A model generated the notes under the pieces. That model worked only from the letters and a program-made list of their open reading frames with translations, had not been told where the DNA came from and ran no database searches. A stretch of 34,193 nt of DNA, from positions 1-34,193 of the forward strand of contig JADLBW010000154.1 in assembly GCA_020847515.1 (NCBI GenBank), read 5' to 3'. Every line of letters begins with the position of its first letter. Position 1 is the first letter of the stretch. This document shows, in pieces, positions 1 to 7,718 of this stretch. The position numbers and the translations under genes are program-made. Source of the stretch: Pirellulales bacterium (GTDB lineage: Bacteria; Planctomycetota; Planctomycetia; Pirellulales; Lacipirellulaceae).

Positions 1-2
1 AT

Positions 3-107
3 GGCGAACCAGGAACGAAGACCTTGTGGCGCGGCCTGCGCCGGTTGGACGACCTGGCCGCCGCCTGGCAGCTCGCCCAACACCGCCCTCGAGAACCTTC
101 GCGATAG
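3..107 (+). CDS. C-terminal end of an IS4-type transposase (5' part outside window)
   Basis: A reading frame open from the window edge ends at TAG 105-107 and encodes about 34 residues containing GTKTLWRGLRRLDDLAAAW. The pattern P-G-x-K-x-[LI]-W-R-G-L-x-R-x-x-D resembles the extreme C-terminus of IS4-family DDE transposases, recalled from family knowledge rather than searched. Just after the stop lies a GTGTATAAGG stretch (111-120) that could be part of a terminal inverted repeat, but the left end is not in the window. Whether the element is complete or a remnant cannot be decided. Confidence 0.45.
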   Translation, partial: GEPGTKTLWRGLRRLDDLAAAWQLAQHRPREPSR

Positions 108-191
108 CATGTGTATAAGGACGAGCCGCGAGGGGGAGGGAGCCGGAAGGAAGCGACCGTCGGCGCAACCGCTTCGCGATCCTCGGCCGGC

Positions 192-2768
192 TTAGCGCGT
201 CTGCGTGCCGGCGGCTTCTTCGGAGTAGGCGGTCGAGGCGTCGGCCCAGCGTTGCTGGTCGTCGAAGAACCGCGTCGTCTCTTCAGCGGCGAGCTTGGCC
301 TCCAGCTCGTCGCAGGCCACCTCGGCGCGGAAGACGTGCGTTCCGGCCTGGGAGGCCTTGGCCTTGATCTTCAGCACCGTTTCGCTCCCGGCGGCCAGCG
401 AGTCGATCGTGCGGAAGGTCACCCGTCCGTCGCGCATGGTATGCTGGGCGCCTTCGACCTGCGTCGGTTCGATCCCTGCGGAGAACATGCCGACCACGTT
501 GACGCCGCGGGCGACGTTCGTTCCGCGGTTGGTGATGTGGATTTCATATAGGGCTTCAGCCCCGACGGGGACGACGCCGCGAGGGTCGACGACTTCCAGC
601 TTGAGGTCCGCCAGGGCCTCGATCATCACCGGTACGGTCTTGGCGTCGCTGAGATCGCCCGCGGCGGTCTGAGCCGTCAGCTCAAGCCTGTTGACGCCGG
701 CCTGAGTCATGCGGCATTGCAGCTCCATGAACCGCTCTTCGCCCGACTTCAGGGCGGAGGTCTTCCAGACCAGCGTGCGGCGCTGGGCGTCCCAGGCATG
801 GCCGTCGCTGGCCTGGACGAGCTCCGCCCCCGGCGGCAGGATCATCTGGACGCCGACCTGTTCGGCGGCGGCCGTACCTGGATTACGCACGCGGATGTAA
901 TACGTAGCGACGGCGCCGGCGTACTGCTTGTCCGGGCCTCGCCAATCGACCTGCAACTCCGGCTTGCGGCACATGACCGTCTTGACGGCGTCGGCGTGCA
1001 AGTTGCCCGCGGCGCTGGCAGCCGCTTGGATCTTCAATTCCCCCGCCTCGCGGGCCGTCAGCTCCAGCTCGATCTTCTTCGACTCGCCGGCCGCGAGGGC
1101 GCCGACCTTGTGCTTGACGACCGAATCCTTGCTGCCGCCGGGGGGCATCAGCTCGATCGACACCTCCTCGGCAGAGCCGTTGCCCGGATTGCTGATGGTA
1201 AGGGCGTACCGCTGCGAGGCGCCGAACAGCACTTCGGCTGGGCCGGCGATCTCCATCTGGAGCTTGGGCTCCTGAATCACGACGGTGGCTTGAGCGAGGA
1301 CCGGGGCGTGGACCCATTGAACGCCGAGGTTCAGTTCGCGGCCGCTCCGCGGTATGAGTTGCAGCGTGAGCGTCTGCCGGGCGCCGGCGGGCAGTTCGTA
1401 GAGCTGCCAGCGGATATTGCCGAGTGCCGGCCCAGCCGCGGCGTCGGCTTCGCCGCGTTCGACGACCCCATTGGTGGCGATGGCATCGACGACTTCGGCC
1501 CCGTCGGGCGCGACGATCGTACCGACAAGCTGGAGGGCGGCGGCGGCGCCGCGGTTCTCGACCGTAATGCGATATTCCGCCTGCTTGCCGACGACGATTT
1601 GCTGCGGACCGGCGATGTCCGAAACGATTACCGGCTGGGCCGTGCTGGACAGGACGGCGGCGGGCTTGGCATCGGCAGCCGGCGTCGGCACGGCGGATTC
1701 GGGGGCCGGCGCAGGGGCGTCGGGTGCGGGCGGTTCGACCTCGAAGGCAGGGTTGGGCGCCTCCGGCTCGATGGAACCGAAGGCGGCCTTCGCACTGGCG
1801 CTCGCAGGGGTCGGGGACGCCGCTGGCGGCGAGGCCTGGTCCGCGACCGGCTCCTGGCGAGCGGAGTCCGACGCCTCGGGCGCCGGGATCGCGCCAAGCC
1901 GGGCTGAGTTGTCAGGCGGCGCATTGGTTGTGGCAGAGACTTCAGGCGGGTCTTGGGGCGACTCGCTTGGCGAGACGGGGCCCAGCAGTGCATCGCGAAC
2001 ATCCAGCGGGGCCTCGACGGCCCGACGCGGGGAGGTCGTCGCCGTGGCGGCTGCCGACGGCTTGGAGCCCTGCAAATAGCTGGGCAGCGCCTCGTCGGCA
2101 TCCGCCGGCGGAACCACTTGCTCGACGCCCGGGGCTTCGACGGCGAGATCCTCCGCCGCCGGCGGTTCCGCAGTGCTCTTGGCGTCGGATAGGCCGGCCA
2201 GGGCGTCGGCCAGCTCGTTGCGGCGATGGCTCACCGGGGGCGAACTGCGGGCGATACGCGAGGTCGTAGGCGCCGCCTGCGGCATGGCATGCGCTCCCGC
2301 GGCCGGCGCCGAGCCGGCCGTCGGACGACGCCCCCCGGCGACCGGCTGGCGAGCCGACGAGCCGCGCTGCGGAACCGCTCGGTTCGACCGGGGCTGGGGG
2401 TTCACTTCAGCAGGATCGTAGGGCAAGGGCGCCTCGCCCAGTTCGTCGTCCCGGTCGTCGTCGTTGCTCCGCAGCGATTTTGGCAGCAGATTCGGAAGGT
2501 GGAGCTTGGAGAAGAACGAGCCGCCGCTATGGGACGGCGCCTTGCGGGTTCGGCGCTGCGCGGCCTCGCGCGGCGACTGGGCAGCCGCGGGCAGGACGCT
2601 GGCGTCGTAGTAGCGCGGCAGCGAGGAGGGTTGACGCGCCTGCGGTGGGCGCTGGGCGTCGCGGGCCTGCGGCGCCGTCGGTTGACGATAGCGGGCGTTG
2701 TCTTGAGCCAGCGCGCTGGCGGCGAAGCAGCTCGTCACGGCCGCAGCAATGATCCATCGGCGCATCAT
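192..2768 (-). CDS. Secreted protein with DUF11/CARDB-like repeats
   Basis: This encodes about 858 residues. The start is placed at the ATG that gives MMRRWIIAAAVTSCFAASALAQ-like signal sequence (basic start, hydrophobic core, cleavage after ALA); an in-frame ATG 42 bases upstream would put 14 extra residues before it. Roughly the first 380 residues after the signal are Pro/Ala/Ser-rich and look disordered. From there to about residue 820 come four similar beta-sandwich repeats, each starting with a variant of 'GP..V..G....Y.I.V.N.G.A.A..V', which is typical of DUF11/CARDB domains in large planctomycete envelope proteins. No catalytic motif is seen, so a structural or adhesive role outside the cytoplasmic membrane is the inference. 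The gene stands alone; hairpin repeat copy 1 lies 44 bases upstream of the start. Confidence 0.85.
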   Translation of the reverse strand: MMRRWIIAAAVTSCFAASALAQDNARYRQPTAPQARDAQRPPQARQPSSLPRYYDASVLPAAAQSPREAAQRRTRKAPSHSGGSFFSKLHLPNLLPKSLRSNDDDRDDELGEAPLPYDPAEVNPQPRSNRAVPQRGSSARQPVAGGRRPTAGSAPAAGAHAMPQAAPTTSRIARSSPPVSHRRNELADALAGLSDAKSTAEPPAAEDLAVEAPGVEQVVPPADADEALPSYLQGSKPSAAATATTSPRRAVEAPLDVRDALLGPVSPSESPQDPPEVSATTNAPPDNSARLGAIPAPEASDSARQEPVADQASPPAASPTPASASAKAAFGSIEPEAPNPAFEVEPPAPDAPAPAPESAVPTPAADAKPAAVLSSTAQPVIVSDIAGPQQIVVGKQAEYRITVENRGAAAALQLVGTIVAPDGAEVVDAIATNGVVERGEADAAAGPALGNIRWQLYELPAGARQTLTLQLIPRSGRELNLGVQWVHAPVLAQATVVIQEPKLQMEIAGPAEVLFGASQRYALTISNPGNGSAEEVSIELMPPGGSKDSVVKHKVGALAAGESKKIELELTAREAGELKIQAAASAAGNLHADAVKTVMCRKPELQVDWRGPDKQYAGAVATYYIRVRNPGTAAAEQVGVQMILPPGAELVQASDGHAWDAQRRTLVWKTSALKSGEERFMELQCRMTQAGVNRLELTAQTAAGDLSDAKTVPVMIEALADLKLEVVDPRGVVPVGAEALYEIHITNRGTNVARGVNVVGMFSAGIEPTQVEGAQHTMRDGRVTFRTIDSLAAGSETVLKIKAKASQAGTHVFRAEVACDELEAKLAAEETTRFFDDQQRWADASTAYSEEAAGTQTR

Positions 2769-2811
2769 GATAGCGTCCCTGCACAACGTGTACGGAGCGG
2801 CTAGAGCCAAC

Positions 2812-2886
2812 GGGGTCGGGAGTCTTTGGCGACTTGTGGCCCTATCGATTACCAGACCCCGCTGGTCGCCAAAGACTCCCGACCCC
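2812..2886. repeat. Palindromic repeat copy 1 (REP-like hairpin)
   Basis: The left arm 2812-2833 and right arm 2865-2886 are perfectly complementary over 22 bp, starting GGGGTCGGGAGTCTTT, around a 31-base loop. Copies 2 (3182-3256) and 3 (22307-22377) share the outer GGGGTCGGGA core. This copy sits 44 bases upstream of the DUF11 gene start. Size and form fit REP or small MITE-type elements of the kind mobilised in trans by Y1 (RAYT) transposases. No such transposase lies in this window. Confidence 0.85.
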
Positions 2887-3181
2887 TGCTTCGGTTAAAG
2901 CCCGTTGTGGAGAGGGATCGGCACTGCGTGTTGCGGGAAATGAATGAATGTCGAAAAGAATTCCGGTAAAGCAGAATAGGTAAAATAGCGCAACTAGGAG
3001 GCCATGTCTTTTGGCTGGCGAGGTAGTAGCGAGTCGCAGCCGACCGTCGCAACAGGCTTCCGCCGCGCCCCGCGCCTTTTTGCATGGCTGGGAAAACCGG
3101 GGCTGCGAAGGGCGAGATGGCGACGGCAGCTAAAATCCGGCTCGGCAGGTATGGGCGGACTATGCGAGCGGAGCGTCGAAG

Positions 3182-3256
3182 GGGGTCGGGATGCTTTTGC
3201 GACTGGCGGCTGCGACTTGCTATCACGCCTGCCAGTCGCAAAAGCATCCCGACCCC
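3182..3256. repeat. Palindromic repeat copy 2 (REP-like hairpin)
   Basis: Arms 3182-3207 and 3231-3256 are perfectly complementary over 26 bp (GGGGTCGGGATGCTTTTGCG...), with a 23-base loop. It begins 8 bases past the bioB stop codon, so in bioB mRNA it would fold as a very stable hairpin and could act as a terminator or 3' stabiliser. The inner arm differs from copy 1 in sequence while remaining perfectly paired, a sign that pairing is maintained or was copied recently. Confidence 0.87.
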
Positions 3257-3264
3257 TGGCGGGC

Positions 3265-4305
3265 TCAGTGCGTATGCGGCTCGTCGTGGCACTGGGAGGC
3301 GCCTTCTACGGTCTTGGTGATCTCGAAGCCCATATCGCGGAGCATGGCGTAGTCGGCTTCGGGGATCTGGCCCTTCGTGGTGAGATAGTCGCCGACGAAG
3401 ATCGAGTTGGCCGCGTACATGCCCAGCGGCTGGAGGCTGCGGAGGTGGATCTCGCGGCCGCCGGCGATCCGCAGTTCGCGGTTGGGATTCACCAGGCGAA
3501 ACATCGCGAGCACCTTGAGGCAGTAGTTGGGCGTCAGCTCCGAATGCCCGGCGAGCGGCGTGCCTTCGATCGGATTGAAGAAGTTGACGGGAATCGACTC
3601 GACCCCCAGATCGCGAAGTTCCAAGGCCATCGACACGACGTCGCGGGGCTGCTCGCCCATGCCGATGATGCCGCCGGAGCAAAGCTCCATGCCGGCGGCG
3701 CGGACCGCGCGGAGGGTGCTAACCCGATCCTGGTAGGTGTGCGTGGTGCAGACGTCGGCGTAGTGCTCCTCGCTGGTATTAAGATTGTGATTGACGCGGT
3801 CAACGCCGCAGGCGGCCAGCCGGCGGGCTTGCTCTGGGGTAAGCAGGCCGAGGCAGGCGCAGACGTCCAGACCGTAGCGGGCCTTGATTTCGGGGACGAT
3901 CTCTTCGACCGCGGCGATTTCGCGCTCGTTCGGTCCGCGGGCCGAGATGACAATGCAATAGGTTTTGGCCTGCCGCTCGGCGGCGGCGGCCGCGCCTGCC
4001 AGCAGTTTCTCGCGGTTGAGGATGTTGTAGCGGGGGATTTCGGCCTCGGAGACTTTCGACTGCGAACAATAGCCGCAGTCCTCAGGGCAGAGCCCGCTCT
4101 TGGCGTTCATCAGGAAGTAGAGCTGGACCGTGTTGCCGAAGTAGCGGCGGCGGACCCGGTAAGCGGCGGCCAACAGATCAAGCAGATCGTCGTCGGGGGC
4201 CGCCAGCAGGGCGAGGGCGTCTTCAGCGGTGAGCTCATAGCCGCTAAGGACCCGCTCGGCGAGGTCGTTCCAGGTGCTGGCGGGAGAAATATCGGCGGTG
4301 CTCAT
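3265..4305 (-). CDS. bioB: Biotin synthase BioB
   Basis: This radical SAM enzyme inserts sulfur into dethiobiotin, the last step of biotin synthesis, in the cytoplasm. The 346 residues match the usual family length. The 4Fe-4S cluster motif C-x3-C-x2-C is present as C73-PED-C77-GY-C80. Further family features are the YCIVISARGP segment, DVCACLGLLT, NHNLNTSE and the arginine in LRIAGGREIHL, which serve the 2Fe-2S cluster and substrate. The start at MSTADIS is chosen because the upstream in-frame extension (89 codons) has no family similarity. No other bio gene is nearby, so it is a stand-alone copy here. The C-terminus ends in a His/Cys-containing tail (QCHDEPHTH) that is not needed for catalysis. 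Confidence 0.97.
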   Translation of the reverse strand: MSTADISPASTWNDLAERVLSGYELTAEDALALLAAPDDDLLDLLAAAYRVRRRYFGNTVQLYFLMNAKSGLCPEDCGYCSQSKVSEAEIPRYNILNREKLLAGAAAAAERQAKTYCIVISARGPNEREIAAVEEIVPEIKARYGLDVCACLGLLTPEQARRLAACGVDRVNHNLNTSEEHYADVCTTHTYQDRVSTLRAVRAAGMELCSGGIIGMGEQPRDVVSMALELRDLGVESIPVNFFNPIEGTPLAGHSELTPNYCLKVLAMFRLVNPNRELRIAGGREIHLRSLQPLGMYAANSIFVGDYLTTKGQIPEADYAMLRDMGFEITKTVEGASQCHDEPHTH

Positions 4306-4701
4306 GGGCGTGCTTGGGGCGAACGGAAGGTCGGACGGTTGCGGGGGCGACGCCTGCGGCGCCGCCGGCGGCGCGAGACGCCAGCCCTGAGTATCGCGAA
4401 CCCGCCTTTGTTGGCAAGGTTCGCAAATGAGCCAACCGGGGCGGATCAACCACTGAGCTAAGGGCCGTTCCGCGTCAGCGGTGCAGACGCCGAAAAGCGG
4501 CTTCCAGGGCGAGCGGGCTCTGGAACGTGCGTGAAATGGGCCGGAGGCGCCTACCGCCAATGACCCCTCCACTGGCTTCGCGCTGGCGGAAGATCGATGG
4601 GAATGGCCCGCCGGAGCGGGGGGCGGGCTTGCGCTTGGCAGGCCGCGGCCGGGGCGTAAGATGGAGAATTACTCGCTGAAGTGCCGTGTGAGCCGCCTGC
4701 T
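4306..4701. other. Divergent spacer between bioB and the PSP1 gene
   Basis: This region of about 395 bases separates the divergent bioB and PSP1 genes and should carry both promoters, although no clear -35/-10 pair was seen. It contains a 16-base GC-only palindrome at 4359-4374 and the tRNA-like segment listed separately. On the minus strand the frame remains open from 4572 into bioB, but the translation has no recognisable features. Confidence 0.5.
4382..4467 (-). other. tRNA-like sequence, probably not a functional tRNA
   Basis: Read on the minus strand, 86 bases begin CGGCCCT and end AGGGCTG, which pair as a 7-bp acceptor-like stem with one G-T pair. TAGCTCAGTGGTTGA follows the 5' arm exactly as in a tRNA D-arm, and GGCGGGTTCG resembles the 5' half of a T-arm. 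However, the D-stem and T-stem do not close, the central GTTGGC/GCCAAC stem has a 15-base loop instead of 7, and no CCA follows. It may be a decayed tRNA or a chance likeness. Confidence 0.25.
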
Positions 4702-5262
4702 ATGGGATTCCACCTTGTTCGCTATGGGCTGATGGGCCATGTGGGGGCCTTTGCAGCGGTCGACGCCGTGCGGTACCCCCGCTCGAGCCGCGTGGTGATT
4801 CGCAGTCCCCGCGGGCTGGAAGTCGGCGAGGTGCTCGCGGAGCCCGACGGAGAGGGGCGGGTTGCCAGCAGCGACGGTCAGATCTTGCGGCGGATGAGCG
4901 TGCAGGACGACCTGCTGGAGGCCCGGCTGGAGCAACGGCGGAACGAGGCGTTCGAGGCCTGCCAGGAGCTGTTGGCCATGGTCTCGGTCCCGGCGACGCT
5001 CGTTGACGTAGAACATCTATTCGACGGCGAGGGCCTATACTTTTATTTCTTGGGCGACCTGCCGCCCGAGGCCCAGCAAATCACCGGGCGGCTGGCCCAG
5101 ACCTACGAGGCGGCGGTCGAGTTCCGCAGGTTCGCCGACGCACTCAGCGAGGGCTGCGGCCCGGGCTGCGGCACGGAGGAGGCGAAAGGGCAGGGGGGCT
5201 GCGCGAGCTGCACCGGCTGCGCCGTGGCCAGCGCCTGTGGGACGAAGGCGGCGCGGAATTAG
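4702..5262 (+). CDS. PSP1-domain protein
   Basis: This protein of about 186 residues carries a PSP1 (YaaT-type C-terminal) domain: VIRSPRGLEVGEVL, then a helical DDLLEARLEQRRNEAFEAC segment, then VDVEHLFDGEGLYFYFLGD, and a Cys-rich tail GCGPGCG...GCASCTGCAV...CG. In Firmicutes the related YaaT works with RicA and RicF in a 4Fe-4S-bearing complex affecting RNA processing and sporulation; the role in planctomycetes is not established. The tail cysteines could bind a metal, which is inference. ATG 4702 is preferred because homologues begin close to LVRYG. GTG 4681 in the same frame, 13 bases after a GGAG, is an alternative. Confidence 0.85.
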   Translation: MGFHLVRYGLMGHVGAFAAVDAVRYPRSSRVVIRSPRGLEVGEVLAEPDGEGRVASSDGQILRRMSVQDDLLEARLEQRRNEAFEACQELLAMVSVPATLVDVEHLFDGEGLYFYFLGDLPPEAQQITGRLAQTYEAAVEFRRFADALSEGCGPGCGTEEAKGQGGCASCTGCAVASACGTKAARN

Positions 5263-5296
5263 GCCTCCTGCACAGGCGCTAAAACCGCCCAGGGTG

Positions 5297-5375
5297 AAGA
5301 GGAGAGCGGGGCACACTGATCGGCGCTGATCTTCACGCATCAAACATTAGCGGAGATTAGCGGTTATCAGTGTTC
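5297..5375. repeat. Dispersed-repeat-like intergenic sequence
   Basis: The spacer between the convergent PSP1 and TPR genes contains repeated short words (CTGATCGGCGCTGATC, then TTAGCGGAGATTAGCGGTTATCAG). It resembles intergenic boilerplate seen in many environmental bacterial genomes, a resemblance recalled and not searched. Only one copy is in this window. Confidence 0.3.
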
Positions 5376-5433
5376 TTGTTGCTGTATTGTGCCGTTGCTA
5401 TTCCTTCGCGCCGGTGCGCGAGCTTCTCCGTGG

Positions 5434-5754
5434 TCATTCGCCTGCCGAACCAAGCGAAGCAAGGAACTCGCTCATTTCGCCGGCGGCGTGGGCATCGCCT
5501 TGCTGGCGGGCCGCCTCGATGCCGTCGCGGAGGTAGGCGCGGGCTTCGTCAAGGCGCTCCAGGCGGGTGAGCTGTTGCCCGGCCATGAAGAACGCCGGCA
5601 CGTAGGGGGGAGCGCCGCGGGTCAGCTCGTCGAACTTCGCCACGCTTGCGTCGTGGTCGCCTTCCTTGTCGAGTTCCATCGCCAGGCTGTAGCGGAGAAA
5701 TACGTCCTGAGGGTCGTCGGCGAGCATCGCTTCGATCTTTTGGCGGCGAGACAT
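5434..5754 (-). CDS. Small TPR-repeat protein
   Basis: This protein of 106 residues is almost entirely helical, with about two tetratricopeptide-like units: DVFLRYSLAMELDKEGDHDASVAKFDEL and VPAFFMAGQQLTRLERLDEARAYLRDGIE, spaced by the usual 34 or so residues. No signal peptide or membrane segment is seen, so it is probably a cytoplasmic protein-protein adaptor. The partner is unknown. It is transcribed toward the PSP1 gene and lies 126 bases downstream of the beta-propeller gene on the same strand. The Shine-Dalgarno is not obvious; the ATG is the first in frame and gives the expected SRRQKIEAML start of such proteins. Confidence 0.85.
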   Translation of the reverse strand: MSRRQKIEAMLADDPQDVFLRYSLAMELDKEGDHDASVAKFDELTRGAPPYVPAFFMAGQQLTRLERLDEARAYLRDGIEAARQQGDAHAAGEMSEFLASLGSAGE

Positions 5755-5880
5755 GGGGGGTGTTCATTCCCCTCGTTAGGGGAGGGGCTATGGGAGTGAT
5801 TGTTTAGCAATGAAACGCTGCGACGAAGTGGGCGCGTACGGGGCAGCCGCGTGTCGGAGTAACGCGACCACAGGGAGGGG

Positions 5881-7077
5881 CTAAAGTTTGGGCGTTCCTT
5901 CTCTGGGCGCGATCCGCAGCAGGACCCCGGTGGGCTGATCAGTATTACCGGCAGGTTCGCCGAAGGCGGTGACGTACAACGCGCCGTCGGAGGCGAAGGC
6001 GAGGCCCGTGGGGCGCTCGACGGCGGCGATCTTCACCGGGCGGACCGACTGGAGGCCGTCGACTTCGGCTGCTTCGAGCCGATAGACGCCGCCGGCCGCG
6101 GCCTCGTGCCAGGCGAAGTCGGCCGCATACAGATCGCCGCTGGGACTGTAGGCCAGCGCCGAGACGTCGTAGAGGCCGGTTTGGATGTTAAGCGCCAGCG
6201 ATCCCGTGGCGGGGCCGTAGAAGCCCAATGTGCTGTCGCGCTTGGCGCCGCGGTCTCCGGCTTGGGCGACCAGCAGGTAGTGAGAGCGCGGCTTGGGATT
6301 GATCGCGACGGCCGAAGGCGAGGCGACCCCGGAGGCCTTGCGCGTGGCGATGAAGGGCTGTAAATCGCTCAGGCGGTTGGCCGCGAGCTTGGCCTTCAGC
6401 AGCCAGCCCTCGTCCGGATCGCCGGCGCTGGCGACGAATAGGGCCTTCTCGACGGAATCTTCGATCTTGGCGAGACTCAGAAAGACTCCCTGGCCGATTC
6501 TCGAACGCTTCCCGGGCTCGACGGGACCGACGGCGTGATCAAGGGCGTCGAACGGAAGGGGCGAACCATCGTCCGGCAGGGCGTAGACGCGGACGACGTC
6601 CTTGCCCATGCCCAGGCCGCCCGTGCCGACGGCGAGCTTCGTGGGGGTCAGAAAGGCCAACCCCAGCGGGCCGAGGCGATAGTCGGGCTTGTCGCCCAGC
6701 GGCTTTACGGGGACGTCGGTGACGACCGGCTTCAGCTCGCTCGGCTGGGCGGTGCTGAGCTTCGCCACCCGGCCGGCGCCGCTCTCGGAGAAGTACAGTT
6801 CATCCGGGCCGCCGTTGGGAGTTCCCGGCCGCAGCGTTACGGCATACGGATTGTCGAGCTTCTCGGCGAGCGTCTCAACGGCGTACTGGCCCGATTCATC
6901 CGCCAGTTCCGCGTGAGCGACCGCCTCGGTCGCCGGCTTCTCTTGGGCGGAGGCCTGGCAATAACACCCAGCAACGCCGGTCAACGCCAAGAAGATTCCG
7001 CGCAGTGGCGCAGAGACGCAGAGGTACTTGGGCAACGCACTGCTCCTTAGCGCCTTGGCGCCGCTGCGCGAGATCAT
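5881..7077 (-). CDS. Secreted six-bladed beta-propeller-like (NHL/SMP-30 type) protein
   Basis: This encodes up to 398 residues. Repeated blade-like stretches are visible: NPYAVTLRP, GPLGLAFLTPTKLAVGTGG, SAVAINPKPRSHYLLVAQAGD, VSALAYSPSGDLYAADFA and PTGLAFASDGALYVTAFGEP. This spacing fits an NHL, SMP-30 or PQQ-glucose-dehydrogenase-like propeller that reads out along a ring. No catalytic residues could be assigned. A hydrophobic stretch (GIFLALTGVAGCYCQASA) ahead of QEKP suggests a signal peptide. The only ATG in frame is at 7077, inside a dispersed repeat that supplies roughly the first 26 residues; a TTG nearer the hydrophobic core is the alternative start. Confidence 0.72.
   Translation of the reverse strand: MISRSGAKALRSSALPKYLCVSAPLRGIFLALTGVAGCYCQASAQEKPATEAVAHAELADESGQYAVETLAEKLDNPYAVTLRPGTPNGGPDELYFSESGAGRVAKLSTAQPSELKPVVTDVPVKPLGDKPDYRLGPLGLAFLTPTKLAVGTGGLGMGKDVVRVYALPDDGSPLPFDALDHAVGPVEPGKRSRIGQGVFLSLAKIEDSVEKALFVASAGDPDEGWLLKAKLAANRLSDLQPFIATRKASGVASPSAVAINPKPRSHYLLVAQAGDRGAKRDSTLGFYGPATGSLALNIQTGLYDVSALAYSPSGDLYAADFAWHEAAAGGVYRLEAAEVDGLQSVRPVKIAAVERPTGLAFASDGALYVTAFGEPAGNTDQPTGVLLRIAPREGTPKL
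7000..7076. repeat. Imperfect palindromic repeat of the CGCAGAGACGCAGAG type
   Basis: The plus strand reads CGCGCAGTGGCGCAGAGACG ... and ends in TAGCGCCTTGGCGCCGCTGCGCGAG, giving two GC-rich arms that can pair imperfectly. Sequences of this wording recur in intergenic regions of many bacterial genomes (recalled, not searched). Here it overlaps the 5' end of the beta-propeller gene and carries that gene's only in-frame ATG just beyond its edge. Confidence 0.55.
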
Positions 7078-7109
7078 ACTTTGCCTGAGCCGCCGAACCA
7101 GTGGTAAAG

Positions 7110-7706
7110 CTAGGCAACCGCCGCGCGCCTGGCTTCGTAGGCGGCGATTTTGTCTTCGTGTTCGAGGGTGAGGCCAATGTCGTCCAGCCCGTTAAGCAGG
7201 CAGTGGCGGCGAAAGGGTTCGACATCGAACGACGCCGAAAAGCCGTGCTGGTCGGTAAGGGCGCAGGTCTCTAGATCGGCTGTGAGCTGATAGTGGTCGT
7301 GCTTGGCGACGCGCTGGAACAACTCGTCGACCTGCTCTTCGCTGAGGCGGATCGGCAGCATGCCGTTCTTGAAGCAGTTGTTGTAGAAGATGTCGGCGAA
7401 GCTGGGGGCGACGATGACGCGGAAGCCGTAGTCGTCCAGCGCCCAGGGGGCGTGCTCGCGGCTGGAGCCGCAGCCGAAGTTGCGGCGGGCCAAGAGGATG
7501 CTGGCGCCCTTGGCCTGGGGCTTGTTCAGCTCGAAGTCGGGGTTCGGCGAGCCGTCGTCGCGGCGGATCCAGTCCCAGAACAGGAACTCGCCGAAACCGG
7601 TCCGCTCGATCCGCTTGAGGAACTGCTTGGGGATGATCTGGTCGGTGTCGATGTTGGCGCGGTCGAGGGCGACGACCTTGCCGACGTGGATGGTGAAGGG
7701 TTTCAT
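7110..7706 (-). CDS. leuD: 3-isopropylmalate dehydratase small subunit LeuD
   Basis: This swivel-domain subunit pairs with LeuC to convert 2-isopropylmalate to 3-isopropylmalate in leucine synthesis. At 198 residues it has the family length. Visible signatures are [15 protein letters not shown] near the N-terminus, [21 protein letters not shown] (the substrate-binding loop), and [17 protein letters not shown]. The start at MKPFTIHVG follows a close GAAGGAAC ribosome site. The Uma2 gene ends 12 bases upstream on the same strand, and leuC lies two genes further upstream, so the four genes may share a transcript. Confidence 0.97.
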   Translation of the reverse strand: MKPFTIHVGKVVALDRANIDTDQIIPKQFLKRIERTGFGEFLFWDWIRRDDGSPNPDFELNKPQAKGASILLARRNFGCGSSREHAPWALDDYGFRVIVAPSFADIFYNNCFKNGMLPIRLSEEQVDELFQRVAKHDHYQLTADLETCALTDQHGFSASFDVEPFRRHCLLNGLDDIGLTLEHEDKIAAYEARRAAVA

Positions 7707-7718
7707 GTTCCTTCGAGG

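Larger units (their letters stand above)
2769..3264. other. 496-base gap with two hairpin repeats
   Basis: This spacer between the DUF11 gene start and the bioB stop holds repeat copies 1 and 2 (listed separately). The stretch 2887-3181 between them is locally AT-richer near 2935-2995 and includes a TAAAAT box and an AGGAGG just before ATG 3004, but the frame opened there runs antisense through bioB and is not credible as a gene. No convincing promoter could be assigned. Confidence 0.6.

Noticed and set aside
717-1907. 396-codon plus-strand frame across the DUF11 gene
   Set aside because: It is Gly/Arg/Leu-rich shadow coding opposite a gene with signal peptide and clear repeats.
3004-4461. 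Long plus-strand frame with AGGAGG just before its ATG
   Set aside because: It runs antisense through bioB, has no family likeness, and the AGGAGG is only two bases from the ATG. Long antisense frames are common in GC-rich genes.
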